Positions 1 through 4,409 of a DNA stretch of 7,378 nucleotides are shown in pieces (position 1 is the first letter of the stretch; each line of letters starts with the position of its first letter). The notes beneath the pieces are model-generated. The model saw nothing but the letters and a program-made list of their open reading frames with translations. It was not told where the DNA came from and ran no database searches. The translations under genes were made by a program, and so were the position numbers. Source of the DNA: Gemmatimonas phototrophica (GTDB lineage: Bacteria > Gemmatimonadota > Gemmatimonadetes > Gemmatimonadales > Gemmatimonadaceae); the NCBI GenBank assembly GCA_945870175.1, contig CAMBRJ010000138.1, positions 1 through 7,378 on the forward strand. The letters are read 5' to 3'.

Positions 1-1156
1 GGCCGCCGAGATTACCGGCGCCGACGCGATCCACCCCGGCTACGGCTTCCTCGCGGAGAATGCGGAGTTCGCCGAGACCTGCCGGGCGTCCGGCATTGCC
101 TTCATCGGCCCCACGCCGGAGCAGATCCGCGTGATGGGCGACAAGGCGTCGGCTCGTCGGGCGATGGCTGAGTGCGGAGTGCCAATCGTGCCGGGGTCTC
201 CCGGTCCGGTGGACGACCCGGAAGACGCGCTCGAGTTCGCCCGCGGCATCGGCTTCCCGGTCATTATCAAGGCGTCGGCCGGTGGGGGAGGCAAGGGGAT
301 GCGCGTCGCTCGCGATCCCGATGACTTTCTGCGCTCGTTTCAACTCGCACGATCCGAAGCGCTCTCGGCGTTCGGCAACGGCGACGTGTACGTCGAGAAG
401 TTCCTCGAGCGTCCGCGTCACGTCGAATTCCAGGTGATGGGCGACATGCACGGCAACGTGATTCACCTCGGTGAGCGCGATTGCTCGGTGCAGCGTCGCC
501 ACCAGAAGCTGATCGAAGAAGCGCCCTGTCCCGTGATGACCCCGGAACTGCGCGAGCGCATGGGTGAGGCGGCGGTGCGTGGCGCCAAGGCGATCAACTA
601 CGTCGGCGCGGGCACGGTGGAAATGCTGCTCGACGAAGACGGATCGTTCTTCTTCATGGAGATGAACACGCGTATTCAGGTCGAGCATCCCGTCACGGAA
701 ATGTTGACCGGGGTCGATCTCGTGAAGGAACAGATTCGCGTCGCCGCGGGACTCCCCCTATCGATTCTGGAAACGCCGGCGTTCCGCGGTCACGTGATCG
801 AGTGCCGTGTGAACGCCGAAGATCCCGCCCGCAACTTCCAGCCCTCACCCGGCAAGCTGGAAGTCTTTCATCAGCCCGGTGGCCCTGGTGTGCGTGTCGA
901 CACGCATGCCTACGCCGGCTACACCGTGCCGCCGTACTACGATTCGATGATCGCCAAGCTCATCGTGCAAGGCAACACGCGGGAAGAGGCGCTCAAGCGC
1001 ATGCAGATCGCTCTTGAAAGCTTCGTGATCGAAGGCGTGAAGACCACGATGCCGTTTCTCGCGCGCGTGATGCAGCACCCCGGCTTCAAGGCCGGTAAGG
1101 TGCACACCAAGTGGCTCGAGTTTGAGGGCGCTGATCTGCTCAAGGAACCGACATAG
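1..1156 (+). CDS. accC: Acetyl-CoA carboxylase, biotin carboxylase subunit (5' end missing)
   Basis: This is the ATP-dependent biotin carboxylase that carboxylates biotin on the carrier protein AccB, the first half-reaction of malonyl-CoA synthesis in the cytoplasm. The gene runs in from outside the window: the reading frame is open from base 2 and gives 384 residues, starting with AAEITGADAIHPGYGFL, which aligns with the region around residue 70 of E. coli AccC (449 aa). About 65-70 N-terminal residues are therefore missing. Visible marks, numbered within the fragment, are the ATP-grasp segment FPVIIKAS with glycine-rich loop GGGGKGM (about 85-100), ERDCSVQRRHQK (about 158-169), the catalytic and metal-binding block EMNTRIQVEHPVTE (220-233), and YAGYTVPPYYDSMIAKLI near 304-321. 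The protein ends soon after the biotin carboxylase C-terminal domain, with no biotinyl or carboxyltransferase domain, so AccC fits better than pyruvate or propionyl-CoA carboxylase. The stop codon overlaps the comB start. accB probably lies upstream. Confidence 0.96.
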   Translation, partial: AAEITGADAIHPGYGFLAENAEFAETCRASGIAFIGPTPEQIRVMGDKASARRAMAECGVPIVPGSPGPVDDPEDALEFARGIGFPVIIKASAGGGGKGMRVARDPDDFLRSFQLARSEALSAFGNGDVYVEKFLERPRHVEFQVMGDMHGNVIHLGERDCSVQRRHQKLIEEAPCPVMTPELRERMGEAAVRGAKAINYVGAGTVEMLLDEDGSFFFMEMNTRIQVEHPVTEMLTGVDLVKEQIRVAAGLPLSILETPAFRGHVIECRVNAEDPARNFQPSPGKLEVFHQPGGPGVRVDTHAYAGYTVPPYYDSMIAKLIVQGNTREEALKRMQIALESFVIEGVKTTMPFLARVMQHPGFKAGKVHTKWLEFEGADLLKEPT

Positions 1157-1158
1157 TG
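1142..1158 (+). promoter_or_regulatory. Ribosome binding site and overlapping start of comB
   Basis: AAGGA at 1142-1146 lies nine bases before the GTG start codon at 1156-1158. That GTG shares its first base with the TAG stop of accC (1154-1156). This spacing supports the GTG start and suggests that ribosomes finishing accC can re-initiate on comB. Confidence 0.7.
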
Positions 1159-1905
1159 CGCATCGATGTGCTGCTCGGCGAGGCGCAGGTCGCCCCCGCC
1201 GACGTGGCGGATCGAGTCGTCGTAGTGATCGACGTGCTGCGCGCGGCCACCACCGTGGCCGCCGCGCTCGAGGCGGGGGCGCGCGCCGTGATTCCGTTCG
1301 AGACGGTGGACGAGACGGCGTCTCGGGCAAAAGCATACGCCCGGGGCGAGGTGCAGCTGGCGGGCGAACGACGCATGGTGAAGATCGACGGTTTCGACCT
1401 CGGGAATTCGCCCGCCGAGTACACCCCGGCGTCGGTCGACGGACGGACGATTCTGTACACCACGACGAATGGTACCATGGCATTGGCGGCGACTCATGGC
1501 GCGCGGTCCTGCTACTTCGCGGCGTTCGTGAACGTCGCCGCCACGGTCGCGTCGGTGCGGTCGGCGCTCGATCAGGGTGGGGACGTCACGATCATCTGTG
1601 CCGGCCACGAGCGGCATGTGGCGCTCGAGGATGTGGTGTGTGCCGGACGCCTGGTTCGGGGGATCACCGCAGGTCTCGACAACGTCATCCGGGGAGACGG
1701 CGCGCGCGTGGCCGAGATGGCCGAACGACCGTTCATTGGGGGCGTCGCGACGGTGGCGCTCGAGGCCGGCCACGCCAAGTCGCTCATTGCGGCGGGATTC
1801 GAGCGCGATGTCGAGCTGTGCCTCATGCTCGATCGCTATGATCGGGCCGTACGATACCACGATCGTCAGCTTCAGCTCGAGCCGACGGCTCGCCCGGAGC
1901 ACTGA
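1156..1905 (+). CDS. comB: ComB-family 2-phosphosulfolactate phosphatase
   Basis: The 249-residue product belongs to the ComB family (usual length about 230-250 aa), Mg2+-dependent acid phosphatases that convert 2-phosphosulfolactate to sulfolactate, a step of coenzyme M biosynthesis in methanogenic archaea. Family blocks seen are VVVVIDVLRAATTVAAALEA (21-40) followed by GARAVIPF, LGNSPAEYTP (82-91), the Thr-rich TTTNGTMAL (102-110), ICAGHERHVALEDVVCAG (147-164), and the C-terminal segment AGHAKSLIAAGFERDVELCL (204-223). No signal peptide or membrane segment is visible, so the protein is probably cytosolic. It starts with GTG overlapping the accC stop and ends two bases before ftsK, so it is co-transcribed with both. 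No other coenzyme M gene is in the window, and many bacterial homologues have no proven substrate. Family membership is secure, but the exact substrate here is inferred and may differ. Confidence 0.9.
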   Translation: MRIDVLLGEAQVAPADVADRVVVVIDVLRAATTVAAALEAGARAVIPFETVDETASRAKAYARGEVQLAGERRMVKIDGFDLGNSPAEYTPASVDGRTILYTTTNGTMALAATHGARSCYFAAFVNVAATVASVRSALDQGGDVTIICAGHERHVALEDVVCAGRLVRGITAGLDNVIRGDGARVAEMAERPFIGGVATVALEAGHAKSLIAAGFERDVELCLMLDRYDRAVRYHDRQLQLEPTARPEH

Positions 1906-1910
1906 CCATG
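1896..1910 (+). promoter_or_regulatory. Ribosome binding site and start of ftsK
   Basis: GGAG at 1896-1899, inside the last codons of comB, lies eight bases before the ATG at 1908. The comB TGA (1903-1905) sits between them. This fixes the ftsK start and suggests translational coupling with comB. Confidence 0.65.
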
Positions 1911-4259
1911 GAACCCGCACCGCTGCGTCGAGAGCTTGCGGCCGTCGCGCTGACGTTGCTCGCGGTGTTTCTCGCCGGCGCATTGATCTTTAATGCACCG
2001 GATGCTGGGCAGTCGTGCCTCGACGCGACGGGTGTGTTCGGCCCGGCGGGTACGTGGGCGCGCTGCGCCTTGGTGAGCACGGTTGGGATTCCCGGGGCGG
2101 CGATCGTCGCGATGGGATGTCTCGTCGTCGCGCTCACGCTCTTCGGACGGATTGCGCGCGCCGATGATGCCAGCGATTGGGGCGTCCTCTTCGCCGGCAC
2201 CGTGACGTTGGTGCCGGTCGCAATCGGGCTCGCGCTCGGCGGTGAACCGTCGGCGTCCGACAGCTCTGGACTGTGGGGCAGTTTCGCCGCCCACTATCTG
2301 CGCAAAGGCCTCGGCTCCGCCGGCGCGTGGGTGTTCTTCCTGCTGGCGACCAGCGCGCTCACCGTGGCGACGATGCGCTGGAATCCGATCCGCGTGTTGC
2401 TAGGCTCCGGGGCACGGAATGCCGACCCCGAACTCGCGGCCAGTGGCCAGAGTGCTGAACGGGCCGTCGTCAGCAGCCGCAAGCGACCAACGTTGGCCCA
2501 GCAGCTCGAGCCCGAACCGGAAGATCTTCCCGCCATCGACCCCGTGTTGGCGCGTGACGTGTTGGCGCTTGGCACGCCCGATGCGCGGTTCGCTCCGGCC
2601 GCCGAGACCGGTCGCGACGCGGCGAAGGCGAAGAAGAACGCGAAGGAGCCGGCTCGACCCGTCGCACCGGCGGTGGAAGCGGCGCTCGATGCGTCGGCGG
2701 AACCGTCGCCGTTCAGCGACGACCTGCCCCCCACCGATTTGCTGACGGCCGCGACCGCGCGGAACGCCGACGCTGGGAAACGCGAGCTGGACCTGGCGGG
2801 TGAGAAGCTGATGGCGTCGCTTCGCACCTTCAAAGTGGAGGGCGTGTTGGTCGGGCGAACCACGGGGCCGACCGTGACGCAGTTCGAGATCGAGCCGGCG
2901 CCCGGGGTCAAGGTCCGACAGATCGCGGTCCTGGCGGACGATCTCGCCTTGGCGATGCGGGCGCCGAGTATTCGCATCGTGGCGCCCATTCCGGGTCGCG
3001 GCGCGGTTGGTGTGGAAGTGCCCAACCCAACGCCGGAAATGGTGGTGCTGCGCGAAGTGCTGGAGTCGGCGGAGTTTCGGCAGATGCGCGCCGCACTGCC
3101 GATCGCGCTCGGTAAGGATCTCGAAGGACGCGCCGTGATCGCGGATCTCGCAAAGATGCCGCACCTCTTGATCGCCGGCGCGACGGGTTCCGGAAAGTCC
3201 GTCTGCGTGAACACAATTATCACGAGCCTGGCGTATCGGCACACGCCCCGGACGCTACGATTCTTGATGGTTGACCCAAAAATGGTCGAACTCAGCGTGT
3301 ACAACACGCTGCCGCATCTGCGGCATAAGGTGATTACCGACAATCGCGACGCCGCGTCGGTGCTGAAGTGGGCGGTCATGGAGATGCAGGATCGCTACCG
3401 GTTGCTGGAAGCGAACGCGTGCCGGAACCTGCAGGAGTTCAATCGCCGCGTACAGCAGCACGCGGACGGCGAGGGCGCTCCGCTTCAGAAACCGCGCAAT
3501 CTCGAGGTGGCCTTCGAGGATCGCACCTATGCCGGCGGCGTGCTGCCGTACATCGTGGTCGTGATCGACGAAATGGCCGACCTGATGATGACGGTGCAGG
3601 CGGAGGTCGAAACGCCCATCGCCATGCTCGCGCAGAAGGCCCGCGCCATTGGCATTCACCTGATTCTGGCCACCCAGCGCCCCAGCGTGAACGTGATCAC
3701 GGGCCTCATCAAGGCAAACTTTCCCTGCCGGATCGCCTTTCGCGTCGCGTCGCAGGTGGACAGCCGCACGATTATCGATGGGGCGGGCGCCGAATCGCTC
3801 CTCGGCAACGGCGACATGCTGTTCATCCCGCCCGGCAAGTCGGAGCCCGCACGATTGCAGGGGGCCTACCTCTCCAGTGAGGATACCGAGCGTCTACTCA
3901 AGTGGTATGAGGACGCGCGTGCCCGCCACGAAGCCGGCGAGGGGATTACGGCGGAGCCGGATATCCTCGAGACGGTACGCGCACTCGAAGCGAAAGGCGA
4001 CGGCGGTGAGGACGACGATGGGGATCGAACCTCCGACGACCGGGATGCGCGCTTCCGTGAAGCGGCGGAAGTGGTGATCCAGCATCGACAGGGATCAACC
4101 TCGCTGTTACAGCGGCGGCTGAAAGTCGGATACGGCCGCGCCGCCCGGATCATCGATCAGTTGGAAGCCGCCGGTGTGTTGGCGCCGTCCGAGGGTGCCG
4201 CGCGACCGCGCGATGTGCTGGTCGGTGCGCAGGACCTTGACCGTATTTGCGGCTCCTGA
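1908..4259 (+). CDS. ftsK: DNA translocase FtsK
   Basis: This is a complete 783-residue FtsK/SpoIIIE translocase, a septum-anchored hexameric ATPase that pumps DNA to clear the chromosome terminus from the closing division site and, in studied species, activates XerCD recombination at dif. The N-terminus has about four hydrophobic segments (roughly 10-30, 58-80, 91-111 and 137-156). A Pro/Ala/charged linker follows (about 165-290), far shorter than the long linker of E. coli FtsK (1329 aa). The alpha/beta motor region (about 293-660) contains Walker A GATGSGKS (424-431), DPKMVELSVYNTLPHL (456-471), Walker B VVVIDEMAD (550-558), LATQRPSVNVITGLIKANFP (587-606) and DGAGAESLLGNGDML (624-638). After an acidic spacer (about 697-713) comes the winged-helix gamma domain (about 714-772), with GSTSLLQRRLKVGYGRAARI matching the DNA-orienting domain of known FtsKs. 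All key residues are present. It is the last gene of the accC-comB-ftsK unit, and 150 bases without a gene follow it. Confidence 0.97.
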   Translation: MEPAPLRRELAAVALTLLAVFLAGALIFNAPDAGQSCLDATGVFGPAGTWARCALVSTVGIPGAAIVAMGCLVVALTLFGRIARADDASDWGVLFAGTVTLVPVAIGLALGGEPSASDSSGLWGSFAAHYLRKGLGSAGAWVFFLLATSALTVATMRWNPIRVLLGSGARNADPELAASGQSAERAVVSSRKRPTLAQQLEPEPEDLPAIDPVLARDVLALGTPDARFAPAAETGRDAAKAKKNAKEPARPVAPAVEAALDASAEPSPFSDDLPPTDLLTAATARNADAGKRELDLAGEKLMASLRTFKVEGVLVGRTTGPTVTQFEIEPAPGVKVRQIAVLADDLALAMRAPSIRIVAPIPGRGAVGVEVPNPTPEMVVLREVLESAEFRQMRAALPIALGKDLEGRAVIADLAKMPHLLIAGATGSGKSVCVNTIITSLAYRHTPRTLRFLMVDPKMVELSVYNTLPHLRHKVITDNRDAASVLKWAVMEMQDRYRLLEANACRNLQEFNRRVQQHADGEGAPLQKPRNLEVAFEDRTYAGGVLPYIVVVIDEMADLMMTVQAEVETPIAMLAQKARAIGIHLILATQRPSVNVITGLIKANFPCRIAFRVASQVDSRTIIDGAGAESLLGNGDMLFIPPGKSEPARLQGAYLSSEDTERLLKWYEDARARHEAGEGITAEPDILETVRALEAKGDGGEDDDGDRTSDDRDARFREAAEVVIQHRQGSTSLLQRRLKVGYGRAARIIDQLEAAGVLAPSEGAARPRDVLVGAQDLDRICGS

Positions 4260-4276
4260 CTCCTGCAAGTTTCCAG

Positions 4277-4294
4277 CGCCGACTCGTCACGGCG
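4277..4294 (+). other. Small inverted repeat downstream of ftsK
   Basis: CGCCG (4277-4281) and CGGCG (4290-4294) form a perfect 5-bp stem around an 8-base loop, starting 18 bases after the ftsK stop. No run of T follows, so it lacks the mark of a strong intrinsic terminator. It could stabilise the 3' end of the operon transcript or occur by chance in GC-rich DNA. Confidence 0.25.
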
Positions 4295-4296
4295 TA

Positions 4297-4328
4297 TTGA
4301 CGGATTGTAACCGTTCGGCCAACATAAG
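4297..4328 (+). promoter_or_regulatory. Candidate promoter for the TonB-dependent receptor
   Basis: TTGACG (4297-4302) matches the sigma-70 -35 consensus at five of six bases. The best following -10-like hexamer is CATAAG (4323-4328), four of six, with a long 20-base spacer. This is the most AT-rich part of the intergenic region and the only promoter-like place between ftsK and the receptor. Transcription from it would give a leader of roughly 75 bases containing both downstream inverted repeats. The long spacer and the unknown promoter rules of this organism make the call weak. Confidence 0.3.
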
Positions 4329-4345
4329 GATGGCTAGTACCTCCT

Positions 4346-4371
4346 CAGCCCGCTTCCCCTCCCGCGGGCTG
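4346..4371 (+). other. GC-rich hairpin in the receptor leader
   Basis: CAGCCCGC (4346-4353) and GCGGGCTG (4364-4371) are exact reverse complements, giving an 8-bp stem with a pyrimidine loop of ten bases (TTCCCCTCCC). The next T run (TTTTT, 4385-4389) begins 14 bases beyond the stem, which is too far for a standard intrinsic terminator. It may end ftsK read-through inefficiently or act as a leader structure of the receptor mRNA. This is the strongest inverted repeat I found in the non-coding DNA. Confidence 0.45.
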
Positions 4372-4375
4372 CCGG

Positions 4376-4405
4376 ACCTCGACATTTTTCCTCCCTCCCG
4401 AGGTG
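4376..4405 (+). promoter_or_regulatory. Receptor ribosome binding site within a possible sequestering stem
   Basis: GAGGTG (4400-4405) is the Shine-Dalgarno sequence for the ATG at 4410; the GAGG core is six bases from it. CGAGGT (4399-4404) is the exact reverse complement of ACCTCG (4376-4381), a 6-bp stem with a 17-base loop that would hide the binding site. A competing pairing of CCTC (4390-4393) with GAGG (4400-4403) is also possible. The Shine-Dalgarno call is firm; the sequestration is inference from complementarity alone. Confidence 0.45.
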
Positions 4406-4409
4406 TTCG

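Noticed and set aside
131..133. GTG at 131 as the start of the biotin carboxylase
   Set aside because: The same frame is open back to base 2 and encodes conserved AccC residues (HPGYGFLAEN), so this codon is an internal valine and the gene is cut by the window edge.
937..1983. Long open frame on the minus strand (348 codons) under the end of accC and all of comB
   Set aside because: Its product is rich in Arg and His with no family motif, and it lies wholly opposite two well-supported genes. Long antisense frames are expected in GC-rich DNA.
2294..3379. Minus-strand open frame of 361 codons, with others nested at 2400-3242, opposite ftsK
   Set aside because: Low-complexity Ser/Ala/Arg-rich translation with no recognisable domain, lying opposite conserved FtsK motifs. 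It is a codon-bias shadow.
4277..4389. Intrinsic terminator for ftsK
   Set aside because: Neither inverted repeat (4277-4294, 4346-4371) is followed directly by a T run. The TTTTT at 4385-4389 is 13 bases past the second stem.
4260..4409. Cobalamin or other known riboswitch upstream of the TonB-dependent receptor
   Set aside because: The region is only 150 bases and I saw no B12-box-like sequence or other class signature, so I report only the simple hairpins.
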